A DNA stretch of 64,000 bases from NCBI RefSeq assembly GCF_037201975.1, contig NZ_CP147520.1, positions 5,208,001 through 5,272,000 on the forward strand, written 5' to 3'. The position numbers were made by a program, and so were the translations under genes. The notes below the pieces were generated by a model that was not told where the DNA came from, made no database searches, and was given only the letters and a program-made list of their open reading frames with translations. This stretch comes from Streptomyces sp. TG1A-60 (lineage in GTDB: Bacteria > Actinomycetota > Actinomycetes > Streptomycetales > Streptomycetaceae). Shown here one piece after another: positions 49,394 to 60,363 of this stretch; the first letter of the stretch is position 1; each line of letters opens with the position of its first letter.

Positions 49394-50380
49394 ATGACGA
49401 CCACTCCCACCACGAGCCCGGAGGCGGCCACGCCGCCTCCGGGCTCCGGCCCTGCCGCCGAGACAACCGACAAGAAGGTGCCCCGGGGGCACCGGCGTCT
49501 GCTCACCCGCCGTGACCGGCTCACGCTGGGCCTGATGGCGGGTCTGCCGACGATCCTGCACGTCGCCCTCGTCTGGGTCACCGCTCTCGCGTCGATCGCA
49601 CTGGCCTTCGCCACCTGGGACGGCATCGGCTTCGACTCGATCAAGTGGGTCGGGCTGCAGAACTTCCGTGAACTGTTCACCATCAACCCGCAGTTCTGGC
49701 CCGCCGTCCAGCACAACATCATCTGGTTCGCGGCACTCATCCTGATCCCGACCCCGCTCGGCCTGTTCCTGGCCGTGCAGCTGGACAAGCAGATCCGCTT
49801 CAGCCGCGTCTACCAGACCGCCTTCTTCCTGCCGGTCGTGGTCTCGATGGCGGTCATCGGCTTCGTCTGGCAGCTCGTCTACAACCCCGACACGGGCCTG
49901 ATCAACAGCCTCATCGGCGCCAACCAGCCCGGCCACTACATCGACTGGATCGGCGACCCCGACCTCAATCTCTGGGCCATCCTCATCGCCGCCTCCTGGC
50001 GCCACGCCGGCTACATGATGATCCTGTACCTGGCCGGCCTCAAGAGCGTCGACCCGTCCCTGCGGGAAGCCTCCGCCCTGGACGGCGCCAACGAATGGCA
50101 GACGTTCAAGAGCGTCATCTTCCCCACCCTGCGCCCCACCAACACCGTCGTCCTGGTCGTCACCATCATCGAGGCCCTGCGCGCCTTCGACCTCGTCTTC
50201 GTCTTCAACAAGGGCGCCGAGGGCACCGAACTGCTCTCCATCCTCGTCACCAACAACATCATCGGAGAGTCCAGCCGCATCGGATACGGCTCCGCCATCG
50301 CCGTCGTCCTCCTGGTCATCTCCCTCGCCGTGATCATCCCGTACCTGATCGCGACCTTCCGGAAGGAGCGGCAAGCGTGA
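49394..50380 (+). CDS. Sugar ABC transporter permease (CUT1, first)
   Basis: A 328-residue MalF-type permease. A 45-residue Pro/Thr-rich cytoplasmic leader is followed by six membrane segments. The ATPase-contact loop is L-R-E-A-S-A-L-D-G-A-N-E-W-Q followed by I-F-P-T-L-R. It partners with the next permease, whose GTG start overlaps this stop (GTGA). It takes up the sugar delivered by the upstream binding protein. Confidence 0.92.
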   Translation: MTTTPTTSPEAATPPPGSGPAAETTDKKVPRGHRRLLTRRDRLTLGLMAGLPTILHVALVWVTALASIALAFATWDGIGFDSIKWVGLQNFRELFTINPQFWPAVQHNIIWFAALILIPTPLGLFLAVQLDKQIRFSRVYQTAFFLPVVVSMAVIGFVWQLVYNPDTGLINSLIGANQPGHYIDWIGDPDLNLWAILIAASWRHAGYMMILYLAGLKSVDPSLREASALDGANEWQTFKSVIFPTLRPTNTVVLVVTIIEALRAFDLVFVFNKGAEGTELLSILVTNNIIGESSRIGYGSAIAVVLLVISLAVIIPYLIATFRKERQA

Positions 50381-51282
50381 GCACCCTCGCCGACACCACC
50401 GCCGCGACCGGCGCTCCCAAGACGCGCACCCCCCTGCGCCCCGCCCGGATCCTCCTGCACCTCTTCCTCGCCGGCGCGGCACTGGCCTGGCTGGCCCCCC
50501 TGCTGTGGGCCCTGTACGCCGCCCTGCGCCCCTACGGCGAGACCAGCGACAAGGGCTACGTCTCCTGGCCCGACAAGCTGAACTTCGACAACTTCACGAA
50601 CGCGTTCACCCAGTCGGACATGACGCACTACTTCGTGAACACGTTGATCGTCGCCGTCCCCGCGGTCCTGCTGACGCTGTTCCTGTCCTCCATGGTCGCC
50701 TTCTACGTCAGCCGCTTCGACTTCCGCGTCAACCTCTTCCTCCTGCTGGTCTTCACCGCCGGCAACCTGCTCCCGCAGCAGGTCATCATCACCCCGCTGT
50801 ACCGCCTGTACCTGCTCATCGACATCCCCGGCATCACGATGAGCGGCAAGCTGTACGACTCCGCGCTCGGCCTGGTCCTCATCCACGTGGCCTTCCAGTC
50901 CGGGTTCTGCGCCTTCGTCCTCAGCAACTACATGCGCTCCCTGCCCCACGAGCTGACCGAGGCCGCCCTCGTCGACGGCGCCTCCGTGTGGCGCCTGTAC
51001 TGGCAGATCGTGCTGCCGCTGTGCAAGCCCGCGATGGCCGCCCTGGCGACCCTGCTCTCCATCTGGATCTACAACGACTTCTTCTGGGCCCTCGTACTGA
51101 TCTCCACCGGCGAGAACATGCCGATCACCTCGGCCCTGAACAACCTCTCCGGCCAGTACTTCACCGACCCCAACCTGGTCGCCGCCGGCGCCCTGCTCAC
51201 CGCCATCCCCACCTTGATCGTCTACTTCGCACTCCAGCGACAGTTCGTCAGCGGCCTCACCCTGGGCGCCAACAAGGGCTGA
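50377..51282 (+). CDS. Sugar ABC transporter permease (CUT1, second)
   Basis: A 301-residue MalG-type permease with six membrane segments. The EAA loop is L-T-E-A-A-L-V-D-G-A-S-V-W-R followed by V-L-P-L-C-K-P. The GTG start at 50377 is fixed by the 4-bp overlap with the first permease and by GGAAGGAG upstream. It is followed by a short degenerate coding segment and the GH42 gene, all on the same strand. Confidence 0.92.
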   Translation: MSTLADTTAATGAPKTRTPLRPARILLHLFLAGAALAWLAPLLWALYAALRPYGETSDKGYVSWPDKLNFDNFTNAFTQSDMTHYFVNTLIVAVPAVLLTLFLSSMVAFYVSRFDFRVNLFLLLVFTAGNLLPQQVIITPLYRLYLLIDIPGITMSGKLYDSALGLVLIHVAFQSGFCAFVLSNYMRSLPHELTEAALVDGASVWRLYWQIVLPLCKPAMAALATLLSIWIYNDFFWALVLISTGENMPITSALNNLSGQYFTDPNLVAAGALLTAIPTLIVYFALQRQFVSGLTLGANKG

Positions 51283-51342
51283 TCCACAGGAGCCGACGCC
51301 CGCCCGTGCGGGCCGACGCCCCACTCCTGAAAGAGAAGCTTC

Positions 51343-51591
51343 GTGCACCACCCCTTCACCCACGTGGCCTCCGTGCCCGTGGACACCGGCACCGCGAGGG
51401 TCCACGAGGAGGGCCGGCAGTCCCGGAGCGCCGGCGGCGCCTACGCCCTCGACGCGACCCCGTACCGTCCGACCGGCGACAACCGGGTGGAGTCGACGGG
51501 CGGCCTGATGGCCTCCAGCGACCGCCTGCTTTCACCGGACCCCTGGGGCGTGACCACAACGCGTCGCCTGCTGAGCGGAGTTGACCGATGA
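51343..51591 (+). pseudogene. Probable remnant of a GH36-type alpha-galactosidase N-terminus
   Basis: An 82-residue frame starting GTG 51343. Its first 45 residues (H-P-F-T-H-V-A-S-V-P-V-D-T-G, A-R-V-H-E-E-G-R-Q-S-R-S, G-A-Y-A-L-D) resemble the start of Streptomyces alpha-galactosidases, in which the block reads E-G-W-Q-S-W-S-P; here both Trp codons are changed to Arg. After about residue 48 the similarity stops and no catalytic domain follows. Its TGA overlaps the GH42 start (ATGA), keeping translational coupling. It is either a decayed alpha-galactosidase gene or a small leader peptide; the first is favoured on context (galactoside operon). Confidence 0.45.
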
Positions 51592-53600
51592 GTCGCGTGT
51601 TGTCCGTCCCCGGCATCGCGTACGGCGGTGACTACAACCCCGAGCAGTGGCCCGAGGAGGTCTGGGCCGAGGACGTACGCCTCATGCGCGAGGCCGGCGT
51701 CACCATGGTCAGCGTCAACATCTTCGCGTGGGCGCTGCTGGAGCCGCGCGAGGGCGAGTACGACTTCTCCCGCCTGGACCGGATCCTGGCCCTCCTCCAC
51801 GACAGCGGCATCGCCGCCGACCTGGCCACGCCCACGGCGGCTCCGCCCGCCTGGTTCTTCCGGGCCCACCCGGAGGCCCTGCCGGTCGACAAGGACGGCC
51901 GCACCCTCTCGTACGGCAGCCGCCAGACCTTCTGCCCGTCGAGCCCCGCGTACCGCGAGGCGGCCCTGCGGATCGCCCGCGTCCTGGGCGAGCGGTACGC
52001 GGACCACCCGGCGGTGGTCATGTGGCACGTCCACAACGAGTACGGCTGCCACAACGCCGAGTGCCACTGCGACACGAGCGCGGCGGCGTTCCGGGACTGG
52101 CTGCGGACGAAGTACGACGACGACCTGGCGGCACTGAACCACGCCTGGGGCACGACGTTCTGGAGCCAGTGGTACTACGACTGGGACGAGATCATCCCGC
52201 CCCGCCCGACGGGCGCGGTGCCGAACCCGACCCACCAGCTGGACTGGCGCCGCTTCTGCAGCGACGCGTTGCTGTCGCTGTACGAGGCGGAGCGGGAGGT
52301 GCTGCGGGAGGCCGCCCCCGGCCTCCCCGCCACCACCAACTTCATGGTGATGCACAACTTCGACAAGCTGGACTACTGGCGCTGGGCCCCGGCGCTGGAC
52401 ATCGTCTCCAACGACCACTACCTCCGGTCCACGGACCCCGAGTCGCAGATCGACATCGCGTTCAGCGGCGACCTGGTCCGCTCCCTCGCGGGCGGCCCGT
52501 GGCTGCTGATGGAGCACTCCACGGGCGCGGTGAACTGGCAGCCGGTGAACCGCGCCAAGACGGCGGGCGAGCTGCGCCGCAACGCGCTGGCCCACGTGGC
52601 GCGCGGCGCCGACGGCATCGCGTACTTCCAGTGGCGGGCCGCCAAGGCCGGCGCCGAACAGTGGCACTCGGCGATGCTCCCGCACGCGGGCACGGACAGC
52701 CAGATCTGGCGGGACGTGGTGCGACTGGGCGCGGATCTCCGGGCGCTGGCGGAGGTGCGCGGCAGCACGGGCACGGCCGAAGCAGCCATCGTCTGGGACT
52801 GGAGCGCCTGGTGGGCGGTGGAACTCCCCTCCCAGCCGAGCGGCGAGCTCCGCTTCCAGGACCTCATCCGCGCCTGGTACGAGCCCCTGTGGCGGGCCGG
52901 GGTGGCGGTGGACTTCGTACGCCCCGACGCGGACCTCTCCTCCTACAAGCTGGTGTTGGCCCCGAGCCTGTACCTGGTGGACGACGAGGGCAAGGCGAAC
53001 CTGACGGGCTTCGCTTCGGGCGGCGGCACCCTCGCCGTCGGCTTCCACAGCGGCGCGGTGGACGAGAACTGCCACATCCGGCTCGGCGGTTACCCGGGCG
53101 CGTTCCGCGAGGCGCTCGGGGTGCGCACGGACGAGCTGTTCCCGTTGCTGCCGGGGGAGTCGGTGGGCCTGGCCGGCCTGGACGAGAACAGCACGGGGAC
53201 CCTGTGGTCGGAGCGGGTGGCCCTGGCGGGCGCGGAGGCGGTGGCGTCGTACACCTCCGGCCCGTTGACCGGCGTCCCGGCGGTCACCCGTAACGCCTAC
53301 GGCTCGGGCACGGCCTGGTACGTGGCCACGCGCCCCGACCCGACGACCCTCGCGTCCCTCCTGGACCGCATCCGTGAGGAGGCGGGCGTGGAGTCGGTCC
53401 GCACGACCCCCGAGGGGGTGGAGGCGGTACTGCGCCGGGGCCCGGACGCGGACTACCTCTTCCTGATCAACCATGGGGAGGTGGACGCCGAGGCCGAGGT
53501 CTCGGCCGACGCCACCGAGCTGCTGAGCGGCAAGGGGATTGAGGGCGGCTCGGTGAAAGTCGCATCGGGTGACGTGGCGGTCGTTCGGGAACCGCGCTGA
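51588..53600 (+). CDS. GH42 beta-galactosidase
   Basis: A 670-residue cytoplasmic glycosidase releasing terminal beta-galactose. The TIM barrel starts G-G-D-Y-N-P-E-Q-W-P. The acid/base Glu is in W-H-V-H-N-E-Y-G, next to a zinc-site-like C-H-N-A-E-C-H-C cluster found in many GH42 enzymes. The nucleophile Glu is in L-L-M-E-H-S-T-G-A-V-N-W. Trimerisation and C-terminal beta domains follow, giving standard length. There is no signal peptide, so it acts on sugar imported by the upstream ABC system. The start overlaps the preceding remnant's stop. A T-tailed hairpin at 53622-53661 terminates the operon. Confidence 0.95.
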   Translation: MSRVLSVPGIAYGGDYNPEQWPEEVWAEDVRLMREAGVTMVSVNIFAWALLEPREGEYDFSRLDRILALLHDSGIAADLATPTAAPPAWFFRAHPEALPVDKDGRTLSYGSRQTFCPSSPAYREAALRIARVLGERYADHPAVVMWHVHNEYGCHNAECHCDTSAAAFRDWLRTKYDDDLAALNHAWGTTFWSQWYYDWDEIIPPRPTGAVPNPTHQLDWRRFCSDALLSLYEAEREVLREAAPGLPATTNFMVMHNFDKLDYWRWAPALDIVSNDHYLRSTDPESQIDIAFSGDLVRSLAGGPWLLMEHSTGAVNWQPVNRAKTAGELRRNALAHVARGADGIAYFQWRAAKAGAEQWHSAMLPHAGTDSQIWRDVVRLGADLRALAEVRGSTGTAEAAIVWDWSAWWAVELPSQPSGELRFQDLIRAWYEPLWRAGVAVDFVRPDADLSSYKLVLAPSLYLVDDEGKANLTGFASGGGTLAVGFHSGAVDENCHIRLGGYPGAFREALGVRTDELFPLLPGESVGLAGLDENSTGTLWSERVALAGAEAVASYTSGPLTGVPAVTRNAYGSGTAWYVATRPDPTTLASLLDRIREEAGVESVRTTPEGVEAVLRRGPDADYLFLINHGEVDAEAEVSADATELLSGKGIEGGSVKVASGDVAVVREPR

Positions 53601-53621
53601 CCACCTACTGACGATCACGGC

Positions 53622-53661
53622 GCGCAGGGCCGTGGCTCCGTTGGGGAGCCCGGCCTTGCGC
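53622..53661 (+). terminator. Terminator of the galactoside operon
   Basis: GCGCAGGGCC pairs with GGCCTTGCGC (one mismatch), with an inner GGCTCC/GGAGCC stem, followed by TGTTTTC. It is placed 21 bp after the GH42 stop. Confidence 0.75.
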
Positions 53662-53968
53662 TGTTTTCAGCACGGGGGACCGAATGCAGCGAAGGGCTAC
53701 CCTCGATTTTGCCCCGATGCGGTGGGTCTTTGACTCGCGCCTGGTCGCTCTGCTCCATTTCGACGATGACTGTAACTCCCGCTCTCTACGGTCGTGTCCG
53801 GAGTCACACGAGCCGGGGAGACACGATGGCAGCCACGCGCCACAAGACCAGTTGCCCCGTCGTCACCGTGGCACCGCCCACGCCCGGGGCGCGATGCTCC
53901 CCTCGTGCACCGCGCCCCGGCCCCCCGCTTCCCCCCGGAGGGCTCCCCCAGCCCCCGGCTCTCTGCCC
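53662..53968. other. Intergenic region between GH42 and bglC
   Basis: About 300 bases between convergent genes. An ATG at 53826 with GGGGAG upstream opens a frame that soon runs antisense into bglC and becomes Pro/Arg-rich; I do not call it a gene. A run of C- and G-rich inverted repeats near 53920-53960 could be the bglC terminator. Confidence 0.45.
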
Positions 53969-55401
<1,433 letters not shown>

Positions 55402-55402
<1 letters not shown>

Positions 55403-55415
55403 GGAAGCGCTCCCA
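55402..55415. promoter_or_regulatory. CebR operator of bglC
   Basis: TGGAAGCGCTCCCA, one base off the perfect 14-bp CebR palindrome TGGGAGCGCTCCCA. On the coding strand it reads TGGGAGCGCTTCCA and runs into the ATG; its GGGAG is the only visible Shine-Dalgarno. Confidence 0.88.
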
Positions 55416-55526
55416 TAGGTGGTCGTCGCAGACCGACGGAGGTGGGTGGGGGAAAGAAGAGCGGGGAGGAAGGGGCCGAGGCTGCGCTGACCCGGCCCCC
55501 GGGGAACAAGCGGACGAGGGAGGGCC

Positions 55527-56444
55527 TCAGCCCTTCACCGCGCCCTGCATGATGCCCCCCACGATCTGCTTGCCGAAGATCGCGAAGACCAGGAGGAGGG
55601 GGAGCGTGCTGAGCAGCGCGCCCGCCATGATCAGGGCCTGGTCGGGGGTGTAGCCACGGCCCAGGCCGGCGACCGCGACCTGCACGGTCGGGTTGCCCAG
55701 CTGGGTCAGGACGAGGAACGGCCACAGGAAGTCGTTCCAGGTCTGGACGAACATCAGCATGCCGAGGACGGCCATCGCGGGCCGCGCGGTGGGGAACACC
55801 ACGTGCCAGATCACCCGCCAGCTGCTCGCGCCGTCGACGCGGGCCGCCTCGATGATCTCGTCGGGCAGGGCCTGGAGCAGGTACTGCCGCATGAAGAACA
55901 CACCGAACGCGTTGACCAGCGAGGGCAGGATCACCGCCTGGAGCTGGTCGGTCCAGTCGAGCTTGGCGACCATCATGTACAGCGGGATCACCTGGAGCTG
56001 TGGCGGCACCATCATCGTGCCGATCACGATCAGCATCATGGCGCCCCGGCCCCTGAAGCGCAGCTTGGCGAAGGCGAACCCGGCGATCGTCGACAGGAAG
56101 ACGATGGTCAGCGACGAAACGCCCGCCACGATCGTCGTGTTGAGGAACGCCTCGCCCAGGTTGGCGTCGGTCCAGGCCACTTCGAGCTTGTCGAGGAGGT
56201 TCGCGCCGAACCAGAACGGCGGCGGGGTCTCCGCCAGCCGCGCGTTGTCGCGCGAGGCGGCCACCGCCGTCCAGAACAGCGGGAACAGCGAAACCAGGGT
56301 GAACACGATGAGGATGACGTACGCGACGGGCCCGGCGTGGTGCTGCCCGCCCGCGCGCGCCGCCTTCAGCCCGCGCCCGCGCCGCCCGTTCTTCGGCGGC
56401 TCCGGGGCCGCGTCGGCCGGGGGTTTGGTGAATGTCGTCGTCAC
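55527..56444 (-). CDS. cebG: Cellobiose ABC transporter permease CebG
   Basis: A 305-residue CUT1 permease with six membrane segments after a Pro/Arg-rich leader of about 35 residues. The EAA loop is [14 protein letters not shown] followed by V-F-P-T-A-R-P. It pairs with CebF to import cello-oligosaccharides and lies 10 bp downstream of the cebF stop, last in the cebEFG operon. bglC follows after 124 bp with its own operator. Confidence 0.93.
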   Translation of the reverse strand: MTTTFTKPPADAAPEPPKNGRRGRGLKAARAGGQHHAGPVAYVILIVFTLVSLFPLFWTAVAASRDNARLAETPPPFWFGANLLDKLEVAWTDANLGEAFLNTTIVAGVSSLTIVFLSTIAGFAFAKLRFRGRGAMMLIVIGTMMVPPQLQVIPLYMMVAKLDWTDQLQAVILPSLVNAFGVFFMRQYLLQALPDEIIEAARVDGASSWRVIWHVVFPTARPAMAVLGMLMFVQTWNDFLWPFLVLTQLGNPTVQVAVAGLGRGYTPDQALIMAGALLSTLPLLLVFAIFGKQIVGGIMQGAVKG

Positions 56445-56454
56445 GGCCGGTCTC

Positions 56455-57459
56455 CTAACTACTGGCGCGCAGCCGGCGCGAGATGACGTAGTTGATGATT
56501 CCGACCACGATGAGGATCAGGAACATCGTCCAGGCGATCGCTGAGGCGCGGCCCAGATGCTGGTTCACCCAGCCCTGCTCGTACAGGTACAGGCCGAGCG
56601 TCTGGAACTGGTGCTCGGGCCCGCCGGACGCACCCTTGTTGGCGTCGAACAGCAGCGGCTCGGCGAAGAGCTGCGAGGCGCCGATCGTCGACACGACGAC
56701 GGTGAACAGGATCGTCGGGCGCAGCGACGGCAGCGTCACGTGCAGGAACTGCTTCCAGCGGCTGGCGCCGTCGAGGGCCGCCGACTCGTACAGGTCCTGC
56801 GGGATCGCCTGCATCGCGGCGAGGTAGATCAGCGCGTTGTAGCCGGTCCAGCGCCAGATGACGATGGTCGACACGGCGATCTTCGAGAACCACGTGTCGT
56901 TCTGCCAGTCGACGGCGTCGAAGCCGACCAGCCCCAGGAACCAGTTGATCATGCCGTAGTCGCGGCCGAAGAGCAGCACGAAGACCAGGGTGGCGGCGGC
57001 GATCGACGTGGCGTACGGGGCGAGCATCACGACCCGGTAGAAGGTCGAGGCGCGCAGCTTGTAGTTGAGGATGTGCGCGATCCCCAGCGCCATCAGCAAC
57101 TGCGGGACGGTCGAGATGATCCCGATGATCAGGGTGTTCTTCGCCGCGTTCCAGTAGAACTCGTCGTCGAAGATCCGCGTGTAGTTGTGCAGCCCCGCCC
57201 AGCTCATGTCGGTGGGGGCGGTCAGCTCCACCGAGTGCAGCGAGGCCCAGCCGGTGTAGAGCAGCGGGAACAGGCCGAACGCGACGAACAGCAGGAAGAA
57301 GGGGGAGACGAAGGCGTACGGGCTCCAGCGCACGTCCCGCTGCCATCGGCGGGACAGCCGGGCCCGGTGGCGCTTGTCGGCCTCCGACTCCGCGGGCGGG
57401 CGGGCCGGGGCCGCGCCCCCCTTGGTGGGGGGCGCGGCGGTGTCGTGCCGTGTGGCCAT
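56455..57459 (-). CDS. cebF: Cellobiose ABC transporter permease CebF
   Basis: A 334-residue MalF-type permease: cytoplasmic leader of about 45 residues, six membrane segments, and EAA loop Y-E-S-A-A-L-D-G-A-S-R-W-K followed by L-P-S-L-R. ATG 57459 is 5 bp downstream of the cebE stop; a longer upstream frame would run back into cebE and is rejected. It forms the channel with CebG. The energy-coupling ATPase (MsiK in Streptomyces) is not encoded here. Confidence 0.93.
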   Translation of the reverse strand: MATRHDTAAPPTKGGAAPARPPAESEADKRHRARLSRRWQRDVRWSPYAFVSPFFLLFVAFGLFPLLYTGWASLHSVELTAPTDMSWAGLHNYTRIFDDEFYWNAAKNTLIIGIISTVPQLLMALGIAHILNYKLRASTFYRVVMLAPYATSIAAATLVFVLLFGRDYGMINWFLGLVGFDAVDWQNDTWFSKIAVSTIVIWRWTGYNALIYLAAMQAIPQDLYESAALDGASRWKQFLHVTLPSLRPTILFTVVVSTIGASQLFAEPLLFDANKGASGGPEHQFQTLGLYLYEQGWVNQHLGRASAIAWTMFLILIVVGIINYVISRRLRASS

Positions 57460-57464
57460 ACCGG

Positions 57465-58829
57465 TCACTTGTCCAGGGCGTTGTCGATGGTCTTGACGGC
57501 GTTCTTCCATGCCTCCGAGGCCGACTTGCCCTGGGTCACGAGGATCACGCCGTTGTCGGTCAGGCCCTGCTGGATGATCTGGTCCTTCGGGCCGATCGTC
57601 TGGACCGGGATGTTCGCGGCGGCCTCCGCGAAGATCGTGCCGATCGGCGCGTCACCGGTCATGTCGTTCTTCGCGTCCTTCACCGCGGTCGAGTCGTACG
57701 CGGCCGGGGTGCTCGGGAAGCTGCCCTGCACGGCGAAGAGCTTGGCCTGCTGCTCGGGTGCGGTCAGCCAGGCGGCCAGCTTCGCCGCCTCCTCCGCGTT
57801 CTTGCCGGACTTCGGCACGGTCAGGAAGGAGCCGCCCCAGTTGCCGGACTTCGGCGCCTGGGCGATGTCCCACTTGCCGGCCGCTTCGGGCTTCGACTTG
57901 CCCTTGATGTACCCGAGCATCCACGGCGGGCAGGACATCGCGGCGAACTTGCTGTTGGCGATCGTCGTGTCCCAGGCCGGCTGGAACTGCGTCTGGTTGC
58001 CGATCAGCCCGTCCTCGGCGGCCTGTGCCGTGAGGTCGAAGGCGTCCTTGACGGCCGGGTTCGTCTTGTAGATGACCTCGCCGGAGGCGTCGTAGAACCG
58101 GTCCTTCTCACCGCTGAGGATCGCCTGCAGCAGACCGCCGGGTGAGTCCAGGAAGGTGGTGCCGTCGGGCGCCTTGTCCTGGTACTGCTTGCCGACGTCG
58201 ACGAACTTGTCCCAGCTGCCGGCCCACAGCTTGCCGACTTCCTCGCGGTCGGTGGGCAGACCGGCGTCCTCGAAGAGGTCCTTGCGGTAGCAGATGGCCA
58301 TCGGGCCTATGTCGGTGCCGAGACCGACCGTCTGGCCGTTCGCCGTGGTGGCCTGCTTCCACTTCCAGTCCAGGTAGTCGCCCTCCTTGCCGTACTTCGA
58401 CAGGTCGAGCAGCTTGTCCGACTGGGTCGCGACGATCTCGGCGATGTTGCCGACCTCGACGCCCTGGATGTCCTGGAGGCCGCTGCCGGTGGTCAGGTGG
58501 TTGAGGAGAGCGGGGTAGTAGTTCTCGTTCCGCTCCACGACGGTGTGCTGGACGTCGATGTCCGGGTTCAGCTTCTCGTACTCTTCGTAGAGCCCGGCCT
58601 CCTCGAAGCCGAAGGTGCCGAAGAGCCCGAGGGTGATCTTGGTCTTGCCGCCGCCGTCACCGCTCGACGACGTGTCGTCCTCGTCCTTGCCGTCGTCGGC
58701 ACAGCCGGCCAGCAGCCCGGCGCCCAGCGCGGCGACGGCCGCGATGACCACCGTCTTGCGCGTCCTGCGGGCGATACGGGTGCCCCCGCCCGACCGCGGT
58801 CGGGAGTGGGGGAGGGTACGTGCTCGCAT
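57465..58829 (-). CDS. cebE: Cello-oligosaccharide-binding lipoprotein CebE
   Basis: A 454-residue family 1 solute-binding protein. Basic N-terminus, hydrophobic core and L-L-A-G-C lipobox, then an Asp/Ser/Gly linker and the binding domain (I-T-L-G-L-F-G-T-F-G-F, Q-G-V-E-V-G-N-I-A-E, L-G-T-D-I-G-P-M-A-I-C-Y-R, S-C-P-P-W-M-L-G-Y). It captures cellobiose and cellotriose outside the membrane. AGGAGG precedes the ATG. A perfect CebR palindrome lies 117 bp upstream, and the gene heads the cebEFG operon. In plant pathogens CebE cues thaxtomin production; no such genes are seen here. Confidence 0.95.
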   Translation of the reverse strand: MRARTLPHSRPRSGGGTRIARRTRKTVVIAAVAALGAGLLAGCADDGKDEDDTSSSGDGGGKTKITLGLFGTFGFEEAGLYEEYEKLNPDIDVQHTVVERNENYYPALLNHLTTGSGLQDIQGVEVGNIAEIVATQSDKLLDLSKYGKEGDYLDWKWKQATTANGQTVGLGTDIGPMAICYRKDLFEDAGLPTDREEVGKLWAGSWDKFVDVGKQYQDKAPDGTTFLDSPGGLLQAILSGEKDRFYDASGEVIYKTNPAVKDAFDLTAQAAEDGLIGNQTQFQPAWDTTIANSKFAAMSCPPWMLGYIKGKSKPEAAGKWDIAQAPKSGNWGGSFLTVPKSGKNAEEAAKLAAWLTAPEQQAKLFAVQGSFPSTPAAYDSTAVKDAKNDMTGDAPIGTIFAEAAANIPVQTIGPKDQIIQQGLTDNGVILVTQGKSASEAWKNAVKTIDNALDK

Positions 58830-58945
58830 TGCGTCCTCCTGATGCCCTGACGTGCCGACCCCCCGGCCAACTGCGTTGTTGGGCCCGTCTTTTCAAGCTT
58901 CGGCTCGGGCGGGGAACGTGCGGGATGTGTAAGTGCCAGGTACTG

Positions 58946-58959
58946 TGGGAGCGCTCCCA
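58946..58959. promoter_or_regulatory. CebR operator of cebEFG
   Basis: TGGGAGCGCTCCCA, the exact 14-bp CebR palindrome, in the cebE-cebR intergenic region, closer to cebE. Confidence 0.93.
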
Positions 58960-59253
58960 CAAGTGATGTGTTGAAGAGTCGTCGCTTCGTGCGGGGGTGT
59001 CAAGGGAACGAGCGCGGAGAGATGTCTTCGGTTATCGGGCTGTTAACTAACCCGGGGCCGCGGCCCGAGTATGTCCGAAAGTGGTCGGGCACGGCGCGGG
59101 TGGGGTGCCGATGGGGCTTCGGCGGCCGACGGGATCGGGCGGTGGGGCCGGGGGGCCGGGCGGGTGCCGGATCCGGATGACCACTTCCCGGGCGTCGTAC
59201 GAGGATCAGGACTGTTAGATTCCACGCCAGCGCGGTGTGAACGGGAGGCGACC

Positions 59254-60312
59254 ATGGTGGCAGGCCACGGGGCACGGGGCCGGAGCGGTGGGCGGCCGAC
59301 GCTGGAAGAGGTCGCCGCACGGGCCGGCGTCGGCCGCGGCACGGTGTCCCGGGTGATCAACGGCTCGCCCCGGGTCAGCGACGCGACCCGGGCGGCGGTC
59401 GAGGCGGCCGTCGCGGAACTCGGTTATGTCCCGAACACGGCGGCCCGCGCCCTCGCGGCGAACCGCACCGATGCGATCGCGATGGTCGTCCCCGAGCCGG
59501 AGACACGTTTCTTCGCCGAGCCGTACTTCTCCGACATCCTCAAGGGTGTGGGCGCCCAGCTGTCCGACACGGAGATGCAGCTCCTGCTCATCTTCGCGGG
59601 CGGCGACCGGGAGCGCCGGCGGCTGGCCCAGTACCTGGCGGCGCACCGGGTGGACGGCGTTCTGCTGGTGTCGGTCCACGCGGACGACCCCCTGCCCGAT
59701 TTGCTGTCACAACTGGAGATCCCGGCCGTGATCAGCGGCCCCCGCTCGGCACACGAGACGCTCCCGTCCGTCGACTCGGACAACTACGGCGGTGGCCGCT
59801 CGGCGGTGCAACACCTCATCGAGCGGGGCCGCACCCGCGTAGCCACGATCACCGGCCGCCTGGACGTCTACGGCGCCCAGCGCCGTATCGAGGGCTACCG
59901 CGAGGCACTGGAGGACGCCGGCCGCGAGGTCGACGAGCGCCTGATCGTCCCCGGTGACTTCACGGAGGAGGGCGGCCGGCGGGCCATGGCGGAGCTGCTG
60001 TCCCGCTGCCCCGATCTCGACGCGGTCTTCGCCGAGTCCGACGTCATGGCCGCCGGCGCCCGCCAGGTCCTGCGCGAGGCGGGCCGCCGCATACCCGACG
60101 ACGTGGCGCTGGTCGGCTACGACGACTCGGCGATCGCCCGCCACATGGATCCCCCGATGACGAGCGTCCGCCAGCCCATCGAGGAGATGGGCCGCGCCAT
60201 GATCGACCTCCTCCTCGACGAGATCGCCGACCGCCGTCCGGCGGTGTCACGAGGGCTGGAGCGGCGCCAGGTGGTGCTGCCCACGGAGCTGGTGGAGCGG
60301 GACTCTTCCTGA
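59254..60312 (+). CDS. cebR: LacI-family repressor CebR
   Basis: A 352-residue LacI/GalR regulator. The N-terminal HTH (T-L-E-E-V-A-A-R-A-G-V, T-V-S-R-V-I-N-G) and hinge helix (A-A-R-A-L-A) precede a periplasmic-binding-like effector domain with V-D-S-D-N-Y-G-G-G, D-A-V-F-A-E-S-D and V-G-Y-D-D-S-A. It should bind TGGGAGCGCTCCCA sites ahead of cebE and bglC, released by cellobiose. It is divergent from cebE. ATG 59254 has GGGAGG upstream; a longer frame from 59071 has no site. It ends at a strong hairpin (60330-60363). Confidence 0.95.
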   Translation: MVAGHGARGRSGGRPTLEEVAARAGVGRGTVSRVINGSPRVSDATRAAVEAAVAELGYVPNTAARALAANRTDAIAMVVPEPETRFFAEPYFSDILKGVGAQLSDTEMQLLLIFAGGDRERRRLAQYLAAHRVDGVLLVSVHADDPLPDLLSQLEIPAVISGPRSAHETLPSVDSDNYGGGRSAVQHLIERGRTRVATITGRLDVYGAQRRIEGYREALEDAGREVDERLIVPGDFTEEGGRRAMAELLSRCPDLDAVFAESDVMAAGARQVLREAGRRIPDDVALVGYDDSAIARHMDPPMTSVRQPIEEMGRAMIDLLLDEIADRRPAVSRGLERRQVVLPTELVERDSS

Positions 60313-60329
60313 GTTCGGGCGGGGCTGGG

Positions 60330-60363
60330 CCTGCGGGACGCCGATCGGCCGGCGTCCCGCAGG
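60330..60363 (+). terminator. cebR terminator
   Basis: CCTGCGGGACGCCG and CGGCGTCCCGCAGG form a perfect 14-bp stem with a 6-base loop, 18 bp after the cebR stop. Confidence 0.8.

Noticed and set aside
58946..58959. Reading the palindrome as part of a mini-element
   Set aside because: It is the exact CebR operator ahead of cebE and has no duplicate flanks.
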